The notes beneath the pieces were generated by a model that saw nothing but the letters and a program-made list of their open reading frames with translations, did not search any database and was not told the origin of the DNA. Both the position numbers and the translations under genes were made by a program. A stretch of 64,000 bases of DNA from Thiodiazotropha sp050305635. Lineage in GTDB: Bacteria; Pseudomonadota; Gammaproteobacteria; Chromatiales; Chromatiaceae. Location: NCBI GenBank assembly GCA_050305635.1, contig JBNLFS010000050.1, positions 31,508 to 95,507 of the forward strand. Reading direction: 5' to 3'. Below are positions 51,568-61,257 of the stretch, one piece after another (the stretch's first letter is position 1; each line of letters starts with the position of its first letter).

Positions 51568-52247
51568 TCCATTTCGATAACGTCAGCAAACGCTATCCGG
51601 GAGGCCATAGCGGCCTGAGTCACGTGAATCTGCGCATCGACGCAGAGGAGATGGTGTTTCTCACCGGCCACTCGGGCGCCGGCAAGAGCACTCTGCTGAA
51701 ACTGATCGGCCTGCTGGAACGTTCCAGCGGCGGCCAGGTCCACGTCAACGGGCGCAACCTGACCCGTCTGAAGAACCGGCAGATTCCCTATCATCGCCGT
51801 GAAGTCGGCATGATCTTTCAGGATCACCGCCTACTCTTCGACCGCACGGTTTTCGATAACGTCGCCCTCCCCCTGGTGGTATCCGGTCTCGGTCATAAGG
51901 AGATCGGTCGCCGGGTGCGCGCCGCGCTCGACAAGGTCGGACTCCTGCACAAGGAGCGCGCCGCACCGGTCACCTTATCCGGCGGTGAACAACAGCGGGT
52001 GGGCATCGCCCGAGCCGTGGTCAGCAAACCCCCGCTGGTGCTCGCGGACGAACCCACCGGCAACCTGGATCCGGAGCTATCTCAGGAAATCATGGACCTG
52101 TTCAGCGATTTCAACCGGGTGGGGGTCACCCTACTCATCGCTTCCCATGACATCGCCCTGATCCGTGGCATGAACAAGCGCATCCTGACTCTCAGTAACG
52201 GCGCCCTGGTGGCGGACAGCAAGACGGAAACCGTGCATGTCCCGTAA
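51564..52247 (+). CDS. ftsE: Cell division ATP-binding protein FtsE
   Basis: A 227-residue ABC ATPase that, with FtsX, activates murein hydrolases at the septum. Walker A is GHSGAGKSTLL; the signature is LSGGEQQRVGIARAVV; Walker B is LVLADEPTGNLDPE. It starts with TTG overlapping the ftsY stop, and ends 11 bases inside ftsX, so translation is coupled. Confidence 0.96.
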   Translation: MIHFDNVSKRYPGGHSGLSHVNLRIDAEEMVFLTGHSGAGKSTLLKLIGLLERSSGGQVHVNGRNLTRLKNRQIPYHRREVGMIFQDHRLLFDRTVFDNVALPLVVSGLGHKEIGRRVRAALDKVGLLHKERAAPVTLSGGEQQRVGIARAVVSKPPLVLADEPTGNLDPELSQEIMDLFSDFNRVGVTLLIASHDIALIRGMNKRILTLSNGALVADSKTETVHVP

Positions 52248-53181
52248 GCCCCGCCTACTTTTCCCAATCCATATCTGGCTGCAACGCCACGCCCAGGTGG
52301 CGCTCTCCAGCCTTGGGCGACTGTCGAGGAACGCCCTCTCCTCGCTGATGACCTGCGCGGTGATCGGTATCGCCCTGGCCCTTCCTGTCGGACTGCATGT
52401 GATGCTGCACAATCTTCAGCAGGTCAGCGGCAGCTGGGAAAGCGGTGCGAGTATTTCGGTATTTCTGAAACAAAAGGTGAGTGATGAGCAGGCTGCGGCG
52501 CTGGCGGAAAAACTGCGTCGGCATCAGCGCATTCAGGAGGTGCAGCTGATCACTCGCAGCGATGCGTTGGAAGAGTTTCAGCGTCAGAGCGGTTTTGCCG
52601 ACGCCCTGCAGGCCCTGGATTACAACCCGCTGCCGAATCTGCTGTTCATCCAGCCGAAGAGCGACTTCACAACCGCAGATAAGGCCCAACAACTGGTCCA
52701 GGAGCTGCGCCTGCTGCCTGAGGCGGACATCGTTCAACTCGACCTGCAGTGGGTGCGCAGGCTGCAGGCAATCACCATCATCGCGCAACGAGCGGTGGTG
52801 GTGTTGACCGCGTTGCTGAGCATGGCGGTACTGCTGATCGTGGGTAACACCATTCGACTGGAGATTCAAAACCGCAGAACCGAAATCGAAGTCACCAAAC
52901 TGATCGGCGCCACCCATGCGTTTATCCGCCGACCGTTTCTGTATACCGGTTTCTGGTACGGGCTGTTCGGCGGTCTGATCGCATGGAGCCTGGTCGCCCT
53001 GGCGATCAGCCTCTTGAGCGGGCCTGTCGCGACCCTCGCCCAGCTCTACAAAAGCAGCTTCGACCTGAGTAATCTGGATGCGCAGACCGCCCTGATCCTG
53101 CTCGGCGGCAGCGCCCTGCTGGGTTTGCTGGGGGCCTGGCTGGCGGTCGGCCGTCACCTCAGTGCTATCCAGCCCTCCTGA
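52237..53181 (+). CDS. ftsX: Cell division membrane protein FtsX
   Basis: A 314-residue permease-like protein with four helices. The first (MTCAVIGIALALPVGLHVML) is followed by a periplasmic domain of about 120 residues (SISVFLKQKVSDEQAAALAEKL onward) that contacts hydrolase activators such as EnvC. Three more helices follow, with NRRTEIEVTKLIGATHAFIRRPFL between them. The length fits gammaproteobacterial FtsX. It is followed by rpoH after 186 bases containing the CIRCE-bearing promoter. Confidence 0.95.
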   Translation: MSRKPRLLFPIHIWLQRHAQVALSSLGRLSRNALSSLMTCAVIGIALALPVGLHVMLHNLQQVSGSWESGASISVFLKQKVSDEQAAALAEKLRRHQRIQEVQLITRSDALEEFQRQSGFADALQALDYNPLPNLLFIQPKSDFTTADKAQQLVQELRLLPEADIVQLDLQWVRRLQAITIIAQRAVVVLTALLSMAVLLIVGNTIRLEIQNRRTEIEVTKLIGATHAFIRRPFLYTGFWYGLFGGLIAWSLVALAISLLSGPVATLAQLYKSSFDLSNLDAQTALILLGGSALLGLLGAWLAVGRHLSAIQPS

Positions 53182-53307
53182 GCCCCTTAACCCTCAAACG
53201 ACAAACCACGAACCCAACGGCGATATTACAACCGTTTGTTTATTATATAATTATTTCAAATTCACTCACCCGGAACTTTCCCCATGCGAGAGAGTCTCAA
53301 GGGTAGG

Positions 53308-53337
53308 TTGGCACTCATTGAGCGAGAGTGCTAATAT
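53308..53337 (+). promoter_or_regulatory. CIRCE element (HrcA operator) overlapping the rpoH promoter
   Basis: TTGGCACTC (53308-53316), nine bases, GAGTGCTAA (53326-53334): eight of nine arm pairs match the CIRCE consensus TTAGCACTC-N9-GAGTGCTAA. The same bases form a sigma-70 promoter: TTGGCA, 18-base spacer, TAATAT (53332-53337). HrcA bound here would block RNA polymerase. rpoH starts at 53368. Confidence 0.9.
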
Positions 53338-53367
53338 TCTGACAGAAAAACGAATGGGGTATTTGGA

Positions 53368-54216
53368 ATGAGCAAAGAGATCGCATTAAGCATGCTGCCG
53401 ACGGGCAATATGGATGCCTATATCAGCGCAGCCTTCCAGCTGCCTATGCTGAGTGCGGAAGAGGAACATCATCTGGCTGTGCGCCTGCGCGACCATAAAG
53501 ACCTCCAGGCTGCCCAGACCCTGATCACCTCTCATATACGCTTCGTCGTGCGGATCGCGAAAAACTACAGCGGTTACGGTCTGGCCCTCCCAGACCTGGT
53601 TCAGGAAGGCACCATCGGTCTGATGAAAGCGGTGAAACGTTTCGACCCGGATATGGGCGTACGCCTGGTTTCCTTCGCGGTTCACTGGATCAAGGCGGAA
53701 ATTCACGAGTACATCCTGAAAAACTGGCGGATCGTCAAGGTCGCCACCACCAAGGCCCAGCGCAAACTCTTCTTCAACCTGCGCAGCGCCAAAAAACGCC
53801 TCGGCTGGTTCTCCAAGGAGGAGATCGACAGCGTGGCGCAGGACCTTGGGGTCAAACCCGAAACCGTACTCGAGATGGAATCCCGGCTCTCCGGTCAGGA
53901 CATCGCGTTCGATGGACCGCAACAGGACGAAGAGGAACCGGTTACGGCCACCCCGGCGGGTTACCTGAGCGATATGCGCATGGAACCCTCGACCCTGCTC
54001 GAACATGTCGACTCCGAGGAGCAGATGAAACAGCAGCTGCTCGACGCCCTACAGGAACTGGATGCGCGCAGCCGCGAAGTGCTCGAGGCACGCTGGCTGA
54101 GTGACAACAAGGCCACCCTGCATGAACTGGCGGAGCGATTCCAGGTCTCAGCCGAACGGATCCGACAGATCGAGAAGAATGCGTTGAACAAACTGAAAGG
54201 ACAACTGGCGGCCTGA
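53368..54216 (+). CDS. rpoH: RNA polymerase sigma-32 factor RpoH
   Basis: The heat shock sigma factor, 282 residues. Region 2 includes LVQEGTIGLMKAVKRFDPDMGVRLVSFAVHWIKAEIHEYIL in pieces; the RpoH box QRKLFFNLRS identifies it as sigma-32 and not sigma-70; region 4 ends with ATLHELAERFQVSAERIRQIEKNALNKL. It follows ftsX, as in E. coli and Pseudomonas. Its promoter carries a CIRCE element, so its transcription should be under HrcA as well as other heat controls. Confidence 0.97.
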   Translation: MSKEIALSMLPTGNMDAYISAAFQLPMLSAEEEHHLAVRLRDHKDLQAAQTLITSHIRFVVRIAKNYSGYGLALPDLVQEGTIGLMKAVKRFDPDMGVRLVSFAVHWIKAEIHEYILKNWRIVKVATTKAQRKLFFNLRSAKKRLGWFSKEEIDSVAQDLGVKPETVLEMESRLSGQDIAFDGPQQDEEEPVTATPAGYLSDMRMEPSTLLEHVDSEEQMKQQLLDALQELDARSREVLEARWLSDNKATLHELAERFQVSAERIRQIEKNALNKLKGQLAA

Positions 54217-54225
54217 GTCATTTGA

Positions 54226-54251
54226 GCCGACGGTGCGTAGGCACCGTCGGC
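54226..54251 (+). terminator. Hairpin after rpoH
   Basis: A perfect 11-bp stem, GCCGACGGTGC and its complement, with a GTAG loop, nine bases after the rpoH stop. There is no T tract, so it may be a 3'-stabilising hairpin or a weak terminator. Confidence 0.65.
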
Positions 54252-55205
54252 CAATCTGCGCCATGAAGTAAGATTCAGCCCAAACACGGATCTCCCAAGT
54301 CCGGATAGACCCGGCACCTGTAGCAACCACTCACCGCCCCCCCTGATCGGCCCCCTATCCAGGCCCGCATGCCCCCCGCAGAATCGAACCTGTCAAGGCG
54401 GACCACCGCCATTCCAGGCAGATCCCATGATCCCCTGACGGGAGTTTATGAGGCAGTGCCGATCTGATATAAACCGTTTTTGGATACTGTTCATATGTCA
54501 ATCGACGGAATCTCTTTCGCCAAAGGATGATTACAGGAATTTATTGATTTACAGGAATTTACATAATTTTTCAGATGAGCAGCGAGCCATCGTCATACCG
54601 TACCTGACCTTGTGGCAGAGACACCTCCCGATCATCCATCCGGGGCATCAAGGGTTCTCGCCAAGGCACTGCGACAAATCAACACCCACAGGCTAAGCGC
54701 ATAATTCGATTCACTATTTTTGTGTCTCTCAGGCGCCCCAACCAACCGCATGGTGCCCGCTGGATTGATTGAGTCAGGTTCATGGGGCGATTTCCGGCCG
54801 CCCATGTTGAGGGGTTCGCGCAATAGGTGGATGGCGAGAAGCGCATTCCCCTCCGGATCTGCAATCAGGCCGGTATTCCGCCCAACGGGCTAAATGGGGC
54901 GACGAAACGCTTAAAGCTCAAATGACGCTGGTCGAAATGGTTATCCAGGGATGCAACCCGCTGCCATTTCTCGTGCATGGTTTACAAATCAGTCAATATC
55001 ACCGTAATGCCGGTTGACTGAGGCGACGACTGGAAACGACTGGTATTTTCGGATCATGTCATGAAGGTAGTGATCATTATGCTCTCCAATCAGAACGTCA
55101 ACGCACCAACGGTGCATACCCGGCTGTCGTCTTTGTCCGGGTTAGCTTCATGATCAGTCAGGGAATCAGACTCTCTGTACAGCATGTTATGACAGAGTGT
55201 GATCA
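54252..55205. other. Long region without recognised gene
   Basis: About 950 bp between rpoH and the GGDEF/EAL gene. It is more AT-rich than its surroundings around 54470-54570, where an 18-base unit repeats 1.7 times (TTACAGGAATTTA at 54531 and 54549). ORFs of 60-82 codons occur on both strands without ribosome sites or recognisable families. It may be a decayed gene or an acquired fragment. The promoter of the downstream gene must lie near its right end. Confidence 0.45.
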
Positions 55206-58196
55206 ATGGCATCGCTGCATCAGCCTGTAAAAGCCATCACCGCCCTGACGCTGATTGCACTGTTGGTGATTTCCACCGGACAGTTGATGCATGTACTGCC
55301 GAGCCAGGCCGACGAGGGCCTGCAACATTGGAAACGCTTTGCCGAAGCGCTCGCGGACCGACTCTTTGAGGCCACTCAGAAAAGCGATTTCAAGCGTCTC
55401 GAATCCATCCTCAATGATTCGCTGGCACAAAATCCGGATATCGATGCTTTGACGGTCCGAACCCACTCCGGCAACAGTCTCTCATTTGAAAATCACTTTA
55501 GTACCGCCAATACCGCAGAACCGGTTGTCGGTCGGATGCTGGAGGTACCCATCAGCCGGGGATATGTGGTACTCGGCAGTCTGAAGCTCAACATTCATGA
55601 AAGTGTTCGCAACAATGCGACCACATTAGTGCAACTTGCACTGCTGACGATACTCAGCGGACTTATCGTCTATCAGCTGTGGCGGCGCGGTACCGCCGAT
55701 GAAACCGTCATTAAATCCATCATCCCTGAACGGGTCAGATCCGCATTCAATGCCTTATCCGAAGGACTGCTCATCATGGATGAAAAATTTCGCATCCTTC
55801 TCGCGAATGACTCATTCAGCAACAAAACCGGACACCGGAGTGACAGCCTGATTGGCAAGACCGCGGATAAGCTGCTGTGGAAGCAACGCGAAGGTTCCGA
55901 TATCCCCGAGAATCTTCCCTGGCATATCAGTCTCAACAATTGCGAGCGGGTCACTGGGATTCCGGTCCGCTTCGAATCAGGCAATGAGAATGACCGGGTG
56001 TTTTCGGTCAACAGCGCCCCGATCTTCGACAATGACGGTCATCTGCGTGGCGTGCTCGCCACCTTCGATGACATGACCGAATTGGAGAAGCACTACCGCC
56101 AACTGAAATCCGCATTGTTGAAACTACGCATTTCCGAAAAGGCGCTGCGCAGCAAAACCGTTGAACTCGAATTCCTCGCCACCCGGGATTCCTTGACCGG
56201 CTGCCTCAACCGACGCGCCTTTTTCAAGAAACTCGATCAGCTGTTCAAAATATCGGTAAGGGAAAACCGCGATCTGATTTTCATGATGGTGGACATCGAT
56301 CTGTTCAAGCAGATCAATGACCTCTACGGTCACGCCAACGGCGACAAGGTGATCAAGCATATTTCGGAAATTCTCAGTAGCAATTCGCGGCCTGAGGATC
56401 TGGTGGGCCGATACGGAGGTGACGAATTCGCGGTGGTGTTGCCCGATGCGAACACCGAGCAGGCCCAGGTTATTGCCGAGCGGCTGCGCATGGATATCCT
56501 GCAGAAGTGCCATGCCCTGTTCGACACCCCGAAAACCGTGACCATCAGTATCGGACTGGCCGCTCTGGAAAAGGGCATCGATGATTCCATGATACTGGTC
56601 AACAACGCGGATCATGCGTTGTACGAAGCGAAACAGCGCGGACGCAACTGCATTGTGGCCTGGACACCGGAACTGATCGACAAGCCGGGACTGGATCCCA
56701 TACTCTCGGTGAACGCCTTCATCGATTCGAACGGCGGGGAGAAAACCGAGGCGGAACGACGCCTGCAAAGTGAAGTACTGCGACTCGAGGACCTGATACG
56801 TCAACTCGAATCGGAACTGGAATACACCCGGGAAGAGATCAAACGCCGTGAGGGTAAGGACGAACTGACCGGACTGCCTAACCGCTATATCTTCAATGAC
56901 CGCATCAGCCAGGAACTGGCGCGTAGCGAACGCAACCATCAGTCCACCGCCATCATCTCCCTCGACGTGGATAATTTCGCCCGTCTGAATGACGCCCTGG
57001 GTTATGTGACCGGGGACCAGATTCTTAAACTGATTGCGGAGCGCCTGATTCTATCACTGCGTAAAACCGACACCATCGCGGTAATCGATGACCAGGAGGA
57101 CACCTCGTCACCGAGTATTTCACGCCTCAACAAGGATGAGTTCGCATTGATCGTCACCGGAGTCAGCGATTTCAAGTCGGTCACCTGGGTGGCCCACCGA
57201 ATCCTCAGCCGCTTGAAAAAGGCGATCCACGTGGACGACCAGGAACTCTACCTGTCGTTCAGCATGGGCGTCGCCCTGTTTCCCTATGACGACGACACCC
57301 CGAGCGGTCTGCTGCAGAAAGCCACCACCGCGCGCAGAGTCGCCAAGCAGGACCCGGGAAGCAACCGCATCCGGTTTTTCTCCCGCGAGATCAACCGCAA
57401 GGCCTATCACAGCATCTGGCTCGAAACCCAGTTGCACAAGGCCATCGTGCGGCAGCAGTTCGAGCTGGTGTATCAACCCAAATTCGATATCCTGAGTGGC
57501 CGGATCACCGGTATGGAGGCCCTCGCCCGCTGGCCCCATGCCAAGGTAGGCATGATTCCGCCCTCTGAGTTCATTCCGGTGGCCGAACACACCGGACTGA
57601 TCAACAAGCTGGGTATCTGGGTCTTCAAGAAGGCCAGCGCGGATCTGCGCCGCTGGCACAAGAACGGATTTCAGAGTATCAATCTGGCGGTCAACCTCTC
57701 CACCGTGCAACTGCGTGATGCGAGCCTGGTGGAGAAATTCCTGCGCATCTGCGAACGACGCAAAATCGATGCCTCGAAGATCGAGTTGGAGATCACCGAA
57801 ACCTCGCTGATCGAGAATTTCGAGCACACCCGGGACATCATGATGAAACTGCACGAGGCGGGGATGAAGTTCGCCCTGGACGATTTCGGCAAGGGATTTT
57901 CATCCCTGAACTATCTGCAGAAGCTGCCGATCAGCAGTATCAAGATCGACCGCTCCTTCCTCAACTCCCTGCTGCCGGACAACCATGCCCAGGCCATCGT
58001 CACGGCCATCATCTCACTGGCCAAAAGCCTGGAGCTGAAGGTGATCGCGGAAGGGGTCGAGACCGAGGCCCAGCGGCTGGTGCTCAAGCATCTCGAATGC
58101 GACGAGATCCAGGGCACCCTGGTCAGCGCACCGGTCACCGCCGAGGAGGCGGAGAGACTGCTGCAGCAGTACAACGCCAAACCGACACTCCATTGA
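55206..58196 (+). CDS. Membrane sensor with PAS, two GGDEF and one EAL domain
   Basis: A 996-residue cyclic di-GMP enzyme. Helices at about residues 10-30 and 140-157 bracket a periplasmic sensing segment. A PAS domain follows (AFNALSEGLLIMDEKFRILLAN). The first GGDEF domain is intact: GGDEF at residues 404-408, with an inhibitory RxxD site (RPED) five residues before. A coiled coil around 525-555 leads to a second GGDEF-like domain (from KDELTGLPNRYIF) whose motif is NKDEF (642-646), so likely inactive. The EAL domain has MEALARW (E771-A772-L773), EITET, DDFGKGFSSL and EGVETEAQ, and looks active. Both synthesis and breakdown are therefore possible. Confidence 0.92.
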   Translation: MASLHQPVKAITALTLIALLVISTGQLMHVLPSQADEGLQHWKRFAEALADRLFEATQKSDFKRLESILNDSLAQNPDIDALTVRTHSGNSLSFENHFSTANTAEPVVGRMLEVPISRGYVVLGSLKLNIHESVRNNATTLVQLALLTILSGLIVYQLWRRGTADETVIKSIIPERVRSAFNALSEGLLIMDEKFRILLANDSFSNKTGHRSDSLIGKTADKLLWKQREGSDIPENLPWHISLNNCERVTGIPVRFESGNENDRVFSVNSAPIFDNDGHLRGVLATFDDMTELEKHYRQLKSALLKLRISEKALRSKTVELEFLATRDSLTGCLNRRAFFKKLDQLFKISVRENRDLIFMMVDIDLFKQINDLYGHANGDKVIKHISEILSSNSRPEDLVGRYGGDEFAVVLPDANTEQAQVIAERLRMDILQKCHALFDTPKTVTISIGLAALEKGIDDSMILVNNADHALYEAKQRGRNCIVAWTPELIDKPGLDPILSVNAFIDSNGGEKTEAERRLQSEVLRLEDLIRQLESELEYTREEIKRREGKDELTGLPNRYIFNDRISQELARSERNHQSTAIISLDVDNFARLNDALGYVTGDQILKLIAERLILSLRKTDTIAVIDDQEDTSSPSISRLNKDEFALIVTGVSDFKSVTWVAHRILSRLKKAIHVDDQELYLSFSMGVALFPYDDDTPSGLLQKATTARRVAKQDPGSNRIRFFSREINRKAYHSIWLETQLHKAIVRQQFELVYQPKFDILSGRITGMEALARWPHAKVGMIPPSEFIPVAEHTGLINKLGIWVFKKASADLRRWHKNGFQSINLAVNLSTVQLRDASLVEKFLRICERRKIDASKIELEITETSLIENFEHTRDIMMKLHEAGMKFALDDFGKGFSSLNYLQKLPISSIKIDRSFLNSLLPDNHAQAIVTAIISLAKSLELKVIAEGVETEAQRLVLKHLECDEIQGTLVSAPVTAEEAERLLQQYNAKPTLH

Positions 58197-58240
58197 GGAT
58201 CGGGATCAGGCGTGTACACCGTCACCGGAGTGTAGCTCAG

Positions 58241-58302
58241 CGCACGAAGAATCGATGCTGGCGTTCATTATATTCCACCCTTCGTGTTCTTCGCGGTAAA
58301 CA
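58241..58302. repeat. CACGAAG intergenic repeat, copy 2
   Basis: A shorter, decayed copy of 5041-5118. It shares GCACGAAGAATCGAT-like bases, GCGTTCATTA and ATTCCACCCTTCGTGTTC with TTCGCGGTAAAC at the end. It lies downstream of the GGDEF/EAL gene and just before repeat copy B. Confidence 0.7.
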
Positions 58303-58408
58303 TTTCCTGATTACCCATGATTCTCAGCCATAGAATACGTTGCCTGAAGCGGGTTTGAATGTTGGGTTGGGCTGTTCGATGCGCTCATCGGCTTTGCCCC
58401 TCTCCCTG

Positions 58409-58793
58409 TCCCTACCCAGGAACCCGTTCCAAGTGATTGATTTTATAAAGTAGCAGCTATCGCCAAGGATCAGCAACGCCATCTTGCATTGATCATCACG
58501 GGTGGGACAAGAGATGCGCCTGGAGAATTTTGTTTGCTCCCGCAGAGCTTCTGCAGTCTGCCGGATCCCGGGTTCCACTGCGTTTCACCCGGGCTACGGG
58601 ATGACACGCGCTCTTCTTGAGATACCCGTGTCCCGAGCATCGTAGCCCGGGTGCAGCGAAGCGGAACCCGGGAACAACCCACCGGAGTTCCGGCGCTGAC
58701 TGTTTGAGCGATAGCGAGTTCCAGCCCCGCCGGTTTTTGTGAGCATCGCAGCGGTCCCCGTAGGGGCGGGACAGTCGGGCGCCCTTTCTTTTG
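58409..58793. repeat. Long intergenic repeat element, copy B
   Basis: About 385 bp, the second copy of 27531-27926. Arms at 58566-58598 and 58641-58673 form the same imperfect inverted repeat (CCCGGGTTCC...ACCCGGGCTACG). Copies differ mostly in the segment just inside the left end. It lies between convergent genes, like copy A. The remainder of 58197-58929 holds only the CACGAAG copy. Confidence 0.85.
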
Positions 58794-58929
58794 GCGAAAA
58801 AGAAAAGTGACTTGCCCAGGAGGACGAAACCGGCGATATCGGGCATGAGGAGAACAACGATAGACGGCAAGCCGATCCGTGACTCCCCTTCTCCCAGCTA
58901 TGATCCAGGAGCGCCCTTTAAATATTGAA

Positions 58930-59598
58930 TCATTTTAAGACTAGATAGCCTGCGACCTGTTCCGGGTCAGGTTGATCCATAAACGGGATTTCGCCCAGAC
59001 AGGGGGCCGGCAACCAGCTGCGCAGGGTCGCCAGGTTCTCCGCGTAGGCCTGCATCTGCGGATCGATCCGGTTGGCCACCCAACCGGCGAAATTCACCCC
59101 GGCATGCAGCAGGCTTTCGGCGCTCAACAGGGCGTGGTTGATACAGCCCAGACGCATGCCCACCACCAGCACCACCGGCAGTTTGAGGCGCAGGACCAGG
59201 TCCGCCACGGTGGTCTCCTCGCCCAGGGGCACGTGCCAACCACCCACACCTTCCACCAGCACCAGCTCCGCCTGCTGCTGCAGGCGTTCATAGACCTCGG
59301 CGATATGTTCCAGATCGATACTCTGCCCCGCCATCTGTGCGGCCAGGTGGGGGGCGATCGGTGCTTCGTAGACGTAGGGATTGACATCGCGGTAGGGGAG
59401 TTCGATGCTGGCCTGCGCGCGGATGCGCCGGGCGTCTTCGTTGCTGAGTTCTCCGTCGAGGCTTTCTCCGCCGGAGGCCACCGGCTTCATGCCCAGAACC
59501 CGATGACCCTGCTGCTGCAGACGCTGCATCAAACCCAGGGTGACTTCGGTTTTACCGCAGCCGGTGTCCGTCCCGGTAATGAAAAAACCTGCGCCCAT
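58930..59598 (-). CDS. bioD: Dethiobiotin synthetase
   Basis: A 222-residue ATP-dependent carboxylase that closes the ureido ring of dethiobiotin. The P loop is ITGTDTGCGKTEVTLGLM; KPVASGGES is the substrate loop; VEGVGGWHVPLGEE is the conserved Glu/Gly region; VVGMRLGCINHALLS also fits. Last gene of the bioBFHCD operon, 17 bases after bioC. Confidence 0.96.
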   Translation of the reverse strand: MGAGFFITGTDTGCGKTEVTLGLMQRLQQQGHRVLGMKPVASGGESLDGELSNEDARRIRAQASIELPYRDVNPYVYEAPIAPHLAAQMAGQSIDLEHIAEVYERLQQQAELVLVEGVGGWHVPLGEETTVADLVLRLKLPVVLVVGMRLGCINHALLSAESLLHAGVNFAGWVANRIDPQMQAYAENLATLRSWLPAPCLGEIPFMDQPDPEQVAGYLVLK

Positions 59599-59615
59599 AA
59601 TATCAATCGATCCGG

Positions 59616-60491
59616 TTATCGGCGAGGGATACCGGATCTCAGCTGTTCTACCGGGATCAGGGTCACGCCATGTTCGTGTCTTTGCTCAGGTGCCCAGGCA
59701 TGCCCGTAAACCACCTCGTAACTGGCGGGGAGTTTGCCATCTTCGCGCAGGCTTTCATAGGCCTCGATCATGGCGCGCATGCGCCCCTTGCCGGTCAGAC
59801 CGCGTCGACGCTGGTCCGTAACATTGTGGGCGCCGAGGGTTTTCAGGTCACGCATCAGGGTGGAAACGTCATCGTAGGTCACCCGGATCCGGTCCACGTC
59901 CACCACCGGTTCCGCCCATCCGGCCTGCACCAGGGCATCCCCGATATCGTGCATGTCGAGGAACGGGCTGACGTGGGAATAGCCGTCCACCGCCGACCAG
60001 CTCGAACGCAGTTCGTGGAGGGTGCCCGGGCCGAAGGTGGAAAACAGCAACATGCCCTTGGGTCGCAATACCCGAAGGAACTCCCGCAGGGTGCCCGGCA
60101 GGTCGTTGCACCACTGCAGCACCGCGTTGGAGAAGATCATGTCCACCGACTGGCTCGCCAGGGGCAACTGTTCGGCATCCCCGCAGACACACCGGGGGCG
60201 TCGCAGCCAGCTACCCCGCTTGCGGGTCTGCTGGAGCATCGGGTAGGCAAAATCCAGGGCGATGGTCTGGGCCTTTTTGTAGTGTTTCGCCAGCGACAGG
60301 GTGGCCTCTCCCGTGCCGGAACCCACGTCCAGCACCCGCTCCGGCTGATGCCGGATGTAGCTCAGACGTTGCAGCATGCGGGTGGCGATCTCCCGCTGCA
60401 GTTCCGCCACCTCGTCATAGCGATCGGCGGCACGGGAAAAAGCCGCCCGGGCCTGCCGCTTGTCGATCGGGGGACGTTCGTGTTCAGGCAT
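59616..60491 (-). CDS. bioC: Malonyl-ACP O-methyltransferase BioC
   Basis: A 291-residue SAM enzyme that methylates malonyl-ACP so that the fatty acid pathway can build pimeloyl-ACP methyl ester. It begins with KRQARAAFSRAADRYDEVAELQREIA, a BioC hallmark; the SAM loop is VLDVGSGTGEATLSLA; IFSNAVLQWCNDL is also family-specific. The ATG at 60491 overlaps the bioH end by eight bases; the frame stays open 54 codons upstream inside bioH, which I exclude. Confidence 0.95.
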   Translation of the reverse strand: MPEHERPPIDKRQARAAFSRAADRYDEVAELQREIATRMLQRLSYIRHQPERVLDVGSGTGEATLSLAKHYKKAQTIALDFAYPMLQQTRKRGSWLRRPRCVCGDAEQLPLASQSVDMIFSNAVLQWCNDLPGTLREFLRVLRPKGMLLFSTFGPGTLHELRSSWSAVDGYSHVSPFLDMHDIGDALVQAGWAEPVVDVDRIRVTYDDVSTLMRDLKTLGAHNVTDQRRRGLTGKGRMRAMIEAYESLREDGKLPASYEVVYGHAWAPEQRHEHGVTLIPVEQLRSGIPRR

Positions 60492-61257
60492 GCCAGGACT
60501 CCAGGGTCTCCCGTACATGGCGTTCGGTCTCCCGGGGATGAGAGAGAAACGGTGTGTGCGCCGCCCGGGGGATGGTATGGGTACGTGCCTGGGGCAGCCA
60601 GTCACCGAGCCGCTGCGCCGCGGCCGCCGGGGCCAGAGTGTCCCGTTCGCCATAGATCCAGGCGGTGGGACAGGTCAGGCGATCGAGCTGGTCTCTGAGA
60701 TCCCCGCTCCTGAGCAGGTCGAGTCCGGCCTGCAAGGCCTCTGGCGACGGATTCGGGCGCTCCTCGAGCCGCAGCTTGAGTTTTTTCAGGGTCTCCATCG
60801 CCAGATCGCTGCCCAGCATCTGCAGCGCCAGGAAGCGCTCCATGGCCCGGCTCAGGTCGTCACCCAGGACCTCGATGAAATTGTTCAGGGTGCGCGGGGC
60901 CATGGCATGGGGCCAGTCTTCACCCTGCACGAAACGGGGCATGCCGGCCAACACCAGCACCCCAGCGAAGCGTTGCGGGTCGAGCAGACCCGCCTGCAGG
61001 GTGACCATGGAGCCCAGGGACCAGCCCAGCCAGACAGCGCGCCGGGGGGCGACATCCAGAGCGGCCTCGGCCCACTCCTCGAGCCGGGTCTGCCCCTGAT
61101 AGGGACTGTGGCCATGACCCGGCATGTCGATCAGGGTGACCCGGTAATCCCCCGCCAGGGATTCGGCGAAATCCCGCCACACCGAGGAGTTCATGCCCCA
61201 GCCGTGAAGCATGACCAGATCCGGGCCCTGTCCGATGGATTCCGCATGCAGGGTCAT
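60484..61257 (-). CDS. bioH: Pimeloyl-ACP methyl ester carboxylesterase BioH
   Basis: A 257-residue alpha/beta hydrolase that ends pimelate assembly by cleaving the methyl ester made by BioC. The oxyanion stretch is MLHGWGMNSSVW; the nucleophile Ser is in LGWSLGSMVTLQAG; the acid and His lie in IYGERDTLAP and PRAAHTPFLSHP. It overlaps bioF by four bases and bioC by eight, so the three are co-translated. Confidence 0.95.
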   Translation of the reverse strand: MTLHAESIGQGPDLVMLHGWGMNSSVWRDFAESLAGDYRVTLIDMPGHGHSPYQGQTRLEEWAEAALDVAPRRAVWLGWSLGSMVTLQAGLLDPQRFAGVLVLAGMPRFVQGEDWPHAMAPRTLNNFIEVLGDDLSRAMERFLALQMLGSDLAMETLKKLKLRLEERPNPSPEALQAGLDLLRSGDLRDQLDRLTCPTAWIYGERDTLAPAAAAQRLGDWLPQARTHTIPRAAHTPFLSHPRETERHVRETLESWHA

